Shown piece by piece: positions 10,596-20,256 of a stretch of 48,437 bases of DNA. The position numbers and the translations under genes were made by a program. Source of the stretch: Aureobasidium sp. EXF-3400 (Eukaryota > Ascomycota > Dothideomycetes > Dothideales > Saccotheciaceae); contig SWBL01000369.1 of NCBI GenBank assembly GCA_024195585.1, positions 1 to 48,437 on the forward strand, read 5' to 3'. The notes below the pieces were generated by a model. It had not been told where the DNA came from. It did no database searches and worked only from the letters and a program-made list of their open reading frames with translations. The first letter of the stretch is position 1, and every line of letters starts with the position of its first letter.

Positions 10596-12038
10596 TTACT
10601 GCTTCTCTCTCAACTCCAAGCGCGAATTCATACCAACAATACACCTAATCAAATCCCAATCCCCATCCTTACCCACCCAATCCGTAACTACAATGCCCAC
10701 ACCACCATCCCCCTTCCCATCACCCTCAGCAGTATCATGTTTCACACACAAAAACTCCGTAACCGCCGGATTCAACTTTGCAGCAATCTTCTCCGGCCAA
10801 CATCCCACTTTCCAGAAATTGCTCGCTGATAAAAAGTTCAAGTACATCGGACCTGGAGGAACGGGGTTGATAGCATCAGTGGTGAGACCAGGAACGGGGC
10901 AGACTTGTGCACCAGCTCGTTCGAAATGCTCACAGCAGAAATCGATTTTCTTATTGATGTTTTCGGTTTCTAGGACTTCGCAGAAGTCTTGGACGCAGAC
11001 GGCGCCGTGGTTATCGCAAGGGGTATTGTATGCCCAATTTTGGGCATCGAGGCACCAGCCACGACCATCGTGTTCATGAGTGAGTGGTTCAGCGAGGGCA
11101 AATCTCCGCATCAGCACGATTTTACCGCGGGATTCGCCTAGAGAGGGGATACGGGGTTCGGTGAACCAGAGGGCAGGGTCATTGGCGTAGTGCTGATGCA
11201 CGATGTTGGAGAGTTGTTCGTCGGTGTGTTCGCCAGGGCCTTCGCGTTTGAGACTCATGATGAGAGTTTCTGAGGGGTTTTCGCGGAGGAAGTCGAAGAT
11301 GTCGTTGACGAGTTTGCGGAATGGCTTTGCGCCGGTGAGGGAGATGGGGAAGACGCCGTGGACGAGAGCTAGGCCGTCGTGATTGGGATCCTCAGGCTTT
11401 TCGGGCTGCACACGGATGTCGAAGAAGCGGACGCCGTTGCGTAGTTGCTCTTTGGGAGATACTGCTTGGCAGCGTACTGAAGGTAGGGCTTTGTGGTGGG
11501 TAGGACTGTTGTGCGTGCCTGGGATAGAAAGACCGGAGAGTGGAGTTGCGTCTGCCATTTCCTTCATCCAGCAGCTCATGTTTGCTGATGAGTAGATGGC
11601 CAGATGACTTTCCTTGTCAACCCAGATGGCTGTGTACTGCTTCCTCGGCTCTGGGTCCAGAGGAATCAGTTCCTGAGACTGGCGAGTTGTGCGAGTATCT
11701 ACACGATAACGCTGTCCGTCAAACTCGAAGGTCAGTCTCAGGACATCCTTTTCTGATCTCTCAGCAGTGTTGATATCCGTCCTGTTGGTGGTGAAAGGGT
11801 CGATACGAATTGACACTTCTTGTTGACCATAACTTTGGGCATTGACAGTGAGCGGAGCAAAAGTCGGACCCTCTGGAGGAACATTGCCAGTCGTGTTCGA
11901 GACAACAAAGTGAGTTACGTTGCGAGTGATGTTGGCGAAACCTTGAGGTGCAACGTGTGGGATCTCGAAGCGTTCTACCACCTTCAGCTCCAAAGGCGTC
12001 GAGCTGAGGTTACGGATTGCAAGCGGAGGAGGACCCAT
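10596..12038 (-). CDS. PI-PLC X-domain phosphodiesterase-like protein
   Basis: Belongs to the single-domain, bacterial-type phosphatidylinositol-specific phospholipase C group, which cleaves PI head groups without needing C2 or EF-hand domains. It is an intronless 480-aa gene. An N-terminal beta-rich region (LAIRNLSSTPLELKVVERFE) precedes the TIM-barrel X domain, which starts near residue 165. The two catalytic histidines are visible as SIPGTHNSPT (His about 176) and GLALVHGVF (His about 227), with FFDIRV between them and SLKREGPGEH downstream. Cys-rich segments follow (CVQDFCEVLE, CCEHFERAGAQVC). No signal peptide is seen from the chosen ATG at 12038. An in-frame ATG at 12191 would add 51 mostly basic residues ending in a hydrophobic stretch. 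Substrate and location are inferred. Confidence 0.88.
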   Translation of the reverse strand: MGPPPLAIRNLSSTPLELKVVERFEIPHVAPQGFANITRNVTHFVVSNTTGNVPPEGPTFAPLTVNAQSYGQQEVSIRIDPFTTNRTDINTAERSEKDVLRLTFEFDGQRYRVDTRTTRQSQELIPLDPEPRKQYTAIWVDKESHLAIYSSANMSCWMKEMADATPLSGLSIPGTHNSPTHHKALPSVRCQAVSPKEQLRNGVRFFDIRVQPEKPEDPNHDGLALVHGVFPISLTGAKPFRKLVNDIFDFLRENPSETLIMSLKREGPGEHTDEQLSNIVHQHYANDPALWFTEPRIPSLGESRGKIVLMRRFALAEPLTHEHDGRGWCLDAQNWAYNTPCDNHGAVCVQDFCEVLETENINKKIDFCCEHFERAGAQVCPVPGLTTDAINPVPPGPMYLNFLSASNFWKVGCWPEKIAAKLNPAVTEFLCVKHDTAEGDGKGDGGVGIVVTDWVGKDGDWDLIRCIVGMNSRLELREKQ

Positions 12039-12592
12039 GATGACGGCGAGCAATATCGAAAAACACAAACAAGGTCGACTTGTGACAAGTCTTTTGAAGA
12101 ACAGGTGGAGAGGTATAATCAAGTTTCCGAGACATGCCAAGTGACGTCGGCGACGTCCCGCCGCCGTTATTCTCTCCCGAAGGCGTATCATAGCGTATCA
12201 TAATACGCGTCGTATAGATCTGAAAGGCTGGGGCCTTTGAAAATGCGTGCTAGATTATAGGAGATGTGTGGTAGGTGTCTCGATACCATACTGTTGTCCG
12301 TCCTAACGAGAATCGTCCTTCTCTTTTATGTGAAACTTATATAACATCTAAATGCATGATATCTATGCAAACACTAGTGTGGCCCATAGAAACACCCTAC
12401 GATGACCCCTCTCCGCGGTAGTTATTCTGTTCCAGAAGGTATTATGCATTTCTATAGTCAACCGTATCATCTCATCTCATACGAAAGGGATATCTCTCCC
12501 CAAAGGTTTATGTCATCTGGAACTTTTATTCTTCATTTCTCGTCTATTCTGATATCTACAGTACTTACCTTTTTAGGAATCACTGATCGAGA
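12039..12592. other. PI-PLC upstream region and Prp5 3' region
   Basis: These 554 bases lie between tandem minus-strand genes. The part next to 12038 stays open in the PI-PLC frame as far as 12191. The rest, up to the Prp5 stop, is AT-rich and looks like 3' UTR. No separate gene is supported. Confidence 0.5.
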
Positions 12593-13987
12593 TTAAGTGA
12601 CAGTGTAGCGACCAGTGGTAGGTGCGCGGGACTCGTTTTCAGCGGCTGCGATCGTTCCTTCCTTGAGCAGACGCTGCAAGTCGCGCATAGCCTGTGTAAC
12701 TTGTAATTCTGTGTCACCCTCAACAAGAATGTAAAGCTTGGGAGCATCGGTAGGACCTGGATCTTTGCCAGCGGCATAGAAGTTACCCTTTGAGGTAATA
12801 GACACTCCAGTAGACTCGAGAATCTTGGCCACGTTTGTACGGTTGGTGACAGCCCAGCGAGCCTTTTGAGGGAAGTCGTTGATCTCGAGCGTCGCATGGT
12901 AGGCACCAGCATCAGGTCCCTTGTTGTCAATGGGAACACCAGGACGAGTCGCATTACGTGCACCAAGACGAGAGTTGATGTTCGCAGCAGCTGCCGCAAC
13001 ACGATCCAGAGGACGGTTGCTTGTAGAAGGTGCAGGGATTTCAGTCTTGTGGACCTTGATATCGGCATTGAGGTCAATGTGAGCCGGAACACCCGGAACA
13101 TTCGCGTTTGTAGGAGCAGGCGAGCCAGTGTTCTTGACAACATTGATCTTCTCCTCGGGCGCCTTCTTCTTGACTTCCTCTTCCTCTTCGTCGTCTTCGC
13201 CTTCGAGCTTGTGTGCTTTGCGTTCGCGCTGGCGTTCAGCTGCACGTTGTTCTTCAAAGCGCTCAATACCTCTGCCACCGAAACCAATACCAGCTCCCTT
13301 CTCCTTGCCTGCCTTGACGGCCTCAAGGAATTCCGAAGACATCTTCTGAAGTTCTTCTGGCACTGGCTGGTTACTCATCTTCAAGGCCTTCACCAGATCA
13401 ATCGAGTATTTGGATTGTTCAGGCGTGATAAACGTGATAGCTGTACCCGTTTCGCCAGCACGGCCAGTACGTCCACATCGGTGGACGTAATCCTCCAGAT
13501 GGTTAGGAGAGTCGTAGTTGATGACTAGTTTGAGCTGCTTCACGTCCAGACCACGAGCGGCGACGGATGTAGCAACCATCACAGGAGCGACACCGCTCTT
13601 GAAATCTGTAATGGCAGCGTCACGATCGATCTGTTCTCTACCACCATGAATCGAGACGGTAGGATATCCTTTCTGTTGAAGTTCGATCATCTTCTCGTCT
13701 GCGGTTTCTTGGCGCTCAACGAAGATCAAAGCGCGAGCGTCATCGTCATTCTCAAATAGTTCACCTAGAGCCTCGAGTGTACGATACATCTTGGTTCCCT
13801 CGGGGCGCACCTCAATCTTTTGAGTGATGGTATCGGCAACTGTGCTACGACCACCAACCGTAATCTGGACGTGCCTGTGGACGACTTTGCGGGCAAGCGT
13901 TTCCATGATTCGTGAGAAGGTGGCTGAGAAGAGGACAGTCTGGTGATCAGGACGTATGTTGGCAAGGACCTTCATGACCTGAGGCTC

Positions 13988-14020
<33 letters not shown>

Positions 14021-16168
14021 AAGCACGACATAGGTAACACGACGGAGGTTGGTGACTCGTCCAGAATTGGCGGCCAAAAGATCGACAAGACGACCAGGAG
14101 TTGCGACGATGATCTCTGCACCCTTCTTGAGCTCTGCGATTTGATCCTTGATGGGTGCACCACCATAGCAGCACGCGGCGCGTAGGCCCAAGACCTTGAG
14201 ATAAGGCTTGCACTCACGATGAATCTGGACTGCAAGCTCACGGGTTGGAGCCATGATTAGACCGATAGGGCCTTCCATGTTTTCGAGAGGACGTTGGTCC
14301 TTGATGTGACGGAACATGGGCAGCAAGAAGGCGACAGTTTTGCCCGAACCTGTTTTGGCCACACCAATGACATCGCGTCCGGACATGATGGCAGGGATGG
14401 TCTGAGACTGAATAGGGGAGGGCGACTCAAATCCAAGATCGCGAATAACATCCAGAACCTGAGTACCTAGACCAAATTGGGCGAACTTGAGTGCAGGACG
14501 AGGTACCTTTGAGCCTTGAACCTTGATGTCATCGAGTTTGAAGCGCAGATCTCTGACTTCTTCGTCAGTCATCTGTCCGATCTCCAGAGGTTCAGTGTAG
14601 AAGGCCTTGCGGAACGGCTCATAATCAATCTTGGAGTGATCGAGGTTGGGGATCTCCTTCTTCTTTTTCTTCTGGGCCACCTGAGCAAGAATGTCATCAG
14701 CATCTTCTCCCATTGCATCCAAATCTGCAGCGTCTTGGTCACCAAAGACATCTTCTGCGTCGCGAATCTTGGTCTTTGTGAACTTGCGAGTAGGCATGGG
14801 AGCTGCCCCTGCTAGATCGTTCATGAAGGCGTCAAGCGGATCGATGTCATCTTCTTCGGCTGCATTGGAGGTTTGATTGGTCTGAACACCTTCCATAGCG
14901 TCGTCGTCGTCCACAGAAGCCTCGGCGGCTTGGGCAGCACGTCTCTCTGCAGCCAGGCGTGCAGCAGAGTCGATGTCTTGTTCGGATCCTGCATCAGCGA
15001 TGTCGACATCACCGTCATCGTCATGTGTATCATTCGGGTTAGCAAGCGCAGCGTCCCCAGCATCTTCAAGATCGGGTGTAGGAAGCTTCTCTAACTTGCG
15101 ACGTTCGACTTGTTCGTCGTCCATGTCGATGGCAGGTGCCGGCTGGGGAGTCGACTTTTCTTCGGCGGACGATGCTGTCAGGCCGAAGCCTTTTTTGAGA
15201 GCAGCCGATGTGGTTGCTGCACCTGCTATACGCAAGTTAATGGCACGTACGGCAACGGAGAGCTGGGCATAGGATAACTTACCTTTGGGTTGAGTGGTAA
15301 AGGGTTTCTTGCTAAAGTCAGCCGCTTTGTTGGCAGTAGGAGGAGCCGCAAGAACGGCAGTCTTGGACTTCCCGGGTATAGAAACATCACTTCCAAGCGC
15401 TGAAAGCTTCGCCGTGGCAGCCGCAGCCTTCTTCGCGATAGCCTTTGGGTCGAACTTGCCACCAGCAAAGCCCTTCTGAGGTTCGTCCTGAGACACGGAT
15501 TTTGGAGAAGATACAGCTGTGTCAGTAGGAGTGGCAGCATGTGCAGGAGTAGTGGCGGGGGATTGTGGCAGCTTCTTCTTTTCCTCTTGCTTTTTCTTCC
15601 AGGCCTCGACCTTTGCCTGACGCTCGAGCTTCTTGCGTTCCTCCTCTGCAGCCTTGTCAGCGACGTGAGCCGAGGCGGGTGTGTCAGGTTTCGTAGTGGT
15701 AGCAGAGCCTTTGGTGTCATGGCGAGCGGTTCGGCTTCTGGATTCGATCGAGTCGGTGCGCCTGGGACGCTTTCTATCACGCGAGTCGTCACGGTGGTTG
15801 CGCGAATCACGAGGTCTATCTCTACTGCGATCTCTTCGGTCTCTCACAGGAGACGCTTCTCTGGAACGTTTTCTGTCGCGCGAGCGATCGCTGAGTGGAC
15901 GTTCCTCGAAGCGGCGGTCACGACCTCCACGGGAAATGAGATCTCTGTCCTGACTGAAACGGTCTCTCTGTGCGTGTGTGAGCCGAGTGTGCGGCGGAGG
16001 TGAGGGCGAGCGCATGCTTACAGGTTCTGGTGAATGGCGACGGTAGTAGCGGTCGTCTCCTCTACGGCGGTCATCACGGCGATCGTCTCGGCGGTCGTCT
16101 CTGCGATAACGATCATCACGGCGCGAATCGCCACCACGGCGTGCAGGAGAGCGTGGTCTTCCGGACAT
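12593..16168 (-). CDS. PRP5: DEAD-box ATP-dependent RNA helicase Prp5
   Basis: Nuclear RNA helicase that proofreads branch-site recognition and promotes U2 snRNP addition during pre-spliceosome formation. Exons 16168-15283 and 15225-12593, with a 57-bp intron (15226-15282), give 1,172 aa. The N-terminus is an RS/RD-rich repeat region ([15 protein letters not shown]). The Prp5-specific DPLDAFM motif lies near residue 425. The helicase core follows: [10 protein letters not shown] (Q motif), AKTGSGKT (motif I, about 588), [24 protein letters not shown] (motif II, about 696), FSATF (III), VAARGLDV (V) and [10 protein letters not shown] (VI, about 878). An acidic linker and conserved C-terminal domain finish the protein. 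The start [11 protein letters not shown] is typical; an in-frame ATG at 16228 would add 20 residues. The intron is in-frame and stop-free and ends in a TAGCAG tandem acceptor. A transposon end lies 90 bp upstream of the ATG. Confidence 0.95.
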
Positions 16169-16259
16169 GGTGTTGTTAGTTGTATAGATTTGCGCGGTTG
16201 GTGTAAGCGGGTGAGTGACAAGTTCCAAAGTTCGAACTTCAGTTCGTCCCCGTGTGCTA

Positions 16260-16314
16260 TTCTTGCATTCAGGATCCTCTGGATTTTGGGCCGACTTGGC
16301 GTGGGGGGTACCAT
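16260..16314 (+). repeat. Left terminal inverted repeat
   Basis: About 55 bases beginning TTCTTGCATTCAGGATCCTC. They match the reverse complement of 19551-19607 with only three transition differences (T/C, C/T, G/A) and a one-base indel in the G-run. It still contains CpA and TpG, unlike the interior. It is preceded by TA. Confidence 0.9.
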
Positions 16315-16398
16315 TTTGACGCGCTCTGAGCGCTCTGAGGTAGTAATTAGCTCTAATACTTAATAAACCATACGAATTCGATCCAAATACCGTTATAC

Positions 16399-17233
16399 CA
16401 TGTCGTCGCCATCGTCTAAAGCGCCTACCTTCCTAAGGTTTAAAGGAGAAAGGTCCTATACGCTAATTAAAGATATAGACGCACTACTTATAGCGATCTT
16501 AGTAAGTAGTCTACCTACTAGACCGGATATATAAATAAGATAAGAGAAGGGAATAAGGGCCGCTACTAATACTATAAGGAGCGTAGATATACTTACTAAG
16601 GAGGTTATAAGGGATGCTTAGCTAGTACGCTTTAATATTAATAAGGATAATATTATTAATAATAGTAAGAGGCAAATATAGAGACTATTAACTTACGCTA
16701 CTACTAAGCGTATACCTTTAATAAAGGTGTTAAATAATACCTCTTAGAAGGTAAAGGTAAAGGTAAGAGCGCTAGTAACTATAAAGGTAATATTAAAGAA
16801 GACTACTATAACTACGTATATATTAAAAGTAGTATTAAAGTTATTAAAATTAGTAAAGTTATTAAAGTCGTTATTAAAGAAGAGGCTATTACCTACGCCT
16901 ATATAGATTCCTACTCTAAAGCGCTACTAGTATAAGCGTAAGGTTATTAATATTAATATTAATACTAATACTAATATTAATAGTAATATTAATAAAGTAG
17001 AGGAAGTTACTTAGTCTTAGCTTTAGTCTTAGAGCTAGTTACGCTAGAAGAAGTTACCTCTACCTTCTTTACGCTATAAGGTTAAATAGACTAGTACCTT
17101 TAATAGCGTAGCTCTAAAAGAGTAGATCCGGATCTATAAGATAGACTAGTCCTTCTTACTAATAGGTAATATAGCTAGGCTCTTGTCTACTCTTACTAGC
17201 TATTATGCTATAAGTAATAGATACTAAAGACAT
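16399..17233 (+). pseudogene. RIP-broken frame inside the transposon, left half
   Basis: An ATG at 16399, about 85 bases inside the left inverted repeat, opens a frame that starts [17 protein letters not shown]. It can be followed for about 278 codons if its roughly 18 TAA/TAG stops are read as former Gln or Trp codons; no TGA occurs. Lys-rich and Asn-repeat segments follow (AAT-ATT runs near 16,950). It could be part of the element's own gene. No domain was recognised, and the frame may be fortuitous because RIP removes TGA in general. Confidence 0.35.
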
Positions 17234-18720
17234 CTAGTAAAATAAGTAATTAATGTTAATACTATATATAATAGAAGTAAGGCTACTACTAATAGCGTAT
17301 ACCTTACTAGTAACGTTAACTACTAGGTATAGGTAGAGATTAAGGCTCTTATATCTTTTAATAAGGTAAATAAGAAGCGTAACTATACAGTTATTATTAA
17401 AGACTATTAGTTAAGAAGAAAGGAAGGTATACCTACTAAAGTAAACTTAAGTTCTTTAAAGAGCTAGACTATAACTTTAACTAGGGCTTTAACTACTTAA
17501 AACCCTAACTTAACTAGCGATTCTAGCTAGGGTACCCTCTCTATACCTAAGAAGGTATTATAGAGATCCTTTTAGTAAACCTTAACTTATATAGAAGAGT
17601 TTAGTAGACCTCTTAAATTTATTAAGTCCTATTAAGCTTATAATAAGCTATTATTATACTAAGTTATTATATAGAAGGGTATAGTATACTTCTACCTTAT
17701 TCCTAGAGGTTAGCACTATAAGGTTATTCCTAATATAATAGATTAATAGATACTTAATATAAGGGCTAGTAATAGTACTATTAAGAGCTCTTTACTATAG
17801 ATAATAGCTATAATTATAAAGACTTATAAGTAGTAAGAGGTAAAAAAGATTAAGGAGTTACCTTTACTTATACTAGCTTAAGGTTAATTTAGCTATCTAG
17901 CGCCTCCTTCGACTATATAGTACTTTAGATTTCCTAGATTTTATTAACCTTAACCTTAGTTACCTTTAATACTATAGGTAGTACGCTTACTACTAGCTCC
18001 TTTACTAAATAGTAGTCTACTATTATCTAATATTAATATAACTAAGGCCCTTAAAGAGTTCTTTAACCTCTTAATTAATTAAAACCTAGCTAAAACTAAC
18101 CTACTTAAGGCTAGTAAGATAACCCTTATTTATAAGTATATATACTTATAAGATATCTATAAATAACCTAATAAGTAGCTTAAGTAGTTCGTCCCTACTT
18201 AGAGTATATAGAAGGTAATTATAAAGAGCCTATTATAATTTAAGAAGATTAAGAAGGTAAGCTAGCTAAGATAAATTAGCTAGCGTATCGAATTAGCCTA
18301 AAACCCTACTAATTTAGGCTTTAATTATATAGGTATAGATAATAAGAAGGAACCCTTTAAAAACGAGTATACTAAGGTTAATACTTAACCTTAGCCTTCT
18401 TATATAGGTTCCTAATATTAACCTTATTTAGGTAGTTAGTAAGGCCTAATTTAAGGAACCTAATAAACTAGATATTATAATTAGGTGTACCCTATTTAGG
18501 TGCTAACCCTCTATATCTTTAAAGCTATTACTTAAGTAGATAAAAGGATAGTTTAATAGGGTTATAATCTAGTAAATAGGGTAGTAGATAGATTAGTTAA
18601 ATACTAGTAGTAAGGTAAAGGTTTCTAACCTTCTTAGAGTAGTAGGTTAAGTAGTTATCTATAACTAATACCTTCCTAGGTAATAGCTAAGATAGTAAGA
18701 TATATTCTATCTAGTACTTA

Positions 18721-19480
18721 AAGATAGCTTAAGTTACTAATCCTTATATAATAAGTGTTACGTCTATAATAAATCTATTAATTAAGAGGGCTAGTAGGAC
18801 TAAGAGCCTTATAGTATAGCGAAGTACTAAGTACGTAAAAGTAGGTAGTCTAATAGCTAACTAACTCGTACGTCTAAATATTACCTTCTTACTTATATAG
18901 GACTTATTAACGTATACTAGATCCTACGTATTAATACCTCTAAGCTTAAGCTTATAGTAGCATCTTCTAGACTAGTCCTACTATATAGTAATATATAAAG
19001 ATACCTTTTTCGATAACGACTAGTCTCTAAGGAACTATAATATTATAGGTTAACTAATAGTAATATTAAACTTAATAAAGAGTTTAAAGATTATCTTCTC
19101 TTACTATATATTACTAGTCTATATAATAATATCGACGAGCTATTTAGCTATTACTAGCGTAATTAGAGATAAAGGACTAGGCTATTAGCGCGCTACTTAA
19201 GGCTATTAATAGGTACTATACGCCCTCTAGTTACGCTAATTAAGATATATAGTTAAGTAAGGACTCTTAAGGAATATATGCTAGACGTCTTCTACTAATC
19301 TGCCTCTTTTCTATATCTCTTCTATCTACTTATAGTTAATTTCGCTAAAGTAACCTATTAGGTTATATAGGCGGTAATATCGGTCCTATTAAGCGCGCTA
19401 TAGTTAGAAATGCTAAGATTTCGAGCTAAATTTAACTTATACCTTTAGGACGTCTATACCACTAATTTTAGCGCTTTAGA
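18721..19480 (-). pseudogene. RIP-broken frame inside the transposon, right half
   Basis: Reading leftwards from near the right inverted repeat, one minus-strand frame continues for about 250 codons interrupted only by TAA/TAG. Stops are dense in its first half and sparse in its last 60 codons. Segments such as RYYRLYNLIGYFSEINYK look protein-like. If real, it would be a second gene convergent with the left-hand frame. The family is not recognised and the limits are approximate. Confidence 0.25.
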
Positions 19481-19550
19481 AGAGGTAACACGCACTGAAT
19501 TAATGGTATATTAATGGTATAACGACTAACTAATGCTTAGAAAGCATCGA

Positions 19551-19607
19551 ATTGGTACCACCCCACGCTAAGTCGACCCAAAATCCAGAGGATCCTGAAT
19601 GCGAGAA
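19551..19607 (-). repeat. Right terminal inverted repeat
   Basis: Inverted copy of 16260-16314, with GGATCCTGAATGCGAGAA as its outer end. It is followed by TA at 19608-19609, the second half of the proposed target-site duplication. It keeps several CpA/TpG dinucleotides despite the RIP-saturated interior beside it. Confidence 0.9.
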
Positions 19608-19609
19608 TA

Positions 19610-20256
19610 AGGTTTGTGACGCCCACCCCACTCTTTTAACTACTATCAAAAGACACAGTTCTTTCCTAGTCGTAAACAGATCCATGGAGAACTGATGAAA
19701 TTACAACTCTCAGTGGACATCCTCGTTTATTCGAAGGAACTGTGCCTTTCTATGGCTGCTTAGTGACATGGCTTTGTACTTGAGAGCAGGCTATCTATGT
19801 GAACTTGTGACACTCTATCCCCAAATGCAAAGACATGTCACACCGATAGCTATAAAAATGCACAGTTATCTCGAGATGGGAGACAGTTCCATAGAGAGCC
19901 ACTGTTGTTCCAACTCTCAGTGGACACTCCTTGAATGTTGAAGGAACTGTGCACTTTCATAGCTATAAACGTGACAAACTTCTCATGGGGATGTCCAATT
20001 GCTCCTGGGGACGGTGACTGGCGGCGAGATTTAGAGTTTCGTGATACTGCGCTTGGCGGGAGCTCCTGCCTGGTTGTGTTGGTTGGTGTTAAGCTCGCGC
20101 TTTCCTCGTTGTAAACACCTCCTCGATCCCACTGTTCCCGTCTTTGCTCTGGTCACCTTCAGTTCACGACTCCTTCCGCACCGTTACAACTCTCGTCAAC
20201 TCCGTCGCTCTATCTGGTCTTTACTACCCCGACGCGCGCAACCCGCAATCATCACA
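19610..20256. promoter_or_regulatory. Upstream region of the mitochondrial HMG gene, with repeat cluster
   Basis: These 647 bases run from the transposon end to the HMG-gene start and must contain its promoter. Base composition returns abruptly to normal after 19609. Most of 19677-19974 is made of the palindromic repeat units described separately. The last 230 bases form a pyrimidine-rich leader with an in-frame open extension from 20041 that lacks a convincing upstream start. Confidence 0.55.
19677..19974. repeat. Cluster of palindromic repeat units
   Basis: Two imperfect direct copies of about 84-90 bases (from 19677 and from 19884) share the exact cores CAACTCTCAGTGGACA and GAAGGAACTGTGC. 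Each copy begins with a CAGTTCCAT-like element and ends with its complement GGAACTGTG, so each unit is itself palindromic. Between them, 19836-19869 is an inverted copy of the unit end: ATAGCTATAAAAATGCACAG against the complement of CACTTTCATAGCTATAAA. This may be the remnant of a small inverted-repeat (MITE-like) element or a duplicated regulatory module. Confidence 0.75.

Larger units (their letters stand above)
16258..19609. mobile_element. RIP-degraded TIR DNA transposon with TA target duplication
   Basis: A 3.35-kb AT-rich block is bounded by inverted terminal repeats of about 55 bp (16260-16314 and 19551-19607). A TA dinucleotide flanks each end (16258-16259 and 19608-19609), as expected for IS630/Tc1/mariner-type (including pogo/Fot1) insertions. 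The interior is dominated by TA, TTA, CTA and TAG strings. CpA and TpG are almost absent while CpG persists, the classic RIP footprint (CpA to TpA), and every frame is full of TAA/TAG stops. No intact transposase is readable, and I cannot name the family from the interior. A plus-strand frame near the left end and a minus-strand frame near the right end look like eroded genes. The element sits between Prp5 and the mitochondrial HMG gene. Confidence 0.88.

Noticed and set aside
12580..13326. 248-codon minus-strand frame overlapping Prp5
   Set aside because: Alternate frame of the Prp5 C-terminus; Arg/Ser/Leu-rich shadow.
15226..15810. 194-codon minus-strand frame
   Set aside because: Second frame within the Prp5 N-terminal region; low-complexity shadow.
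16340..19540. LTR retrotransposon interpretation of the AT-rich block
   Set aside because: Ends are inverted, not direct, repeats; TA flanks fit a TIR DNA transposon better, and no reverse-transcriptase motif was readable.
16340..19540. Centromere-like or isochore AT-block interpretation
   Set aside because: Precise TIR boundaries and the abrupt return to normal composition at both ends indicate a single inserted element.
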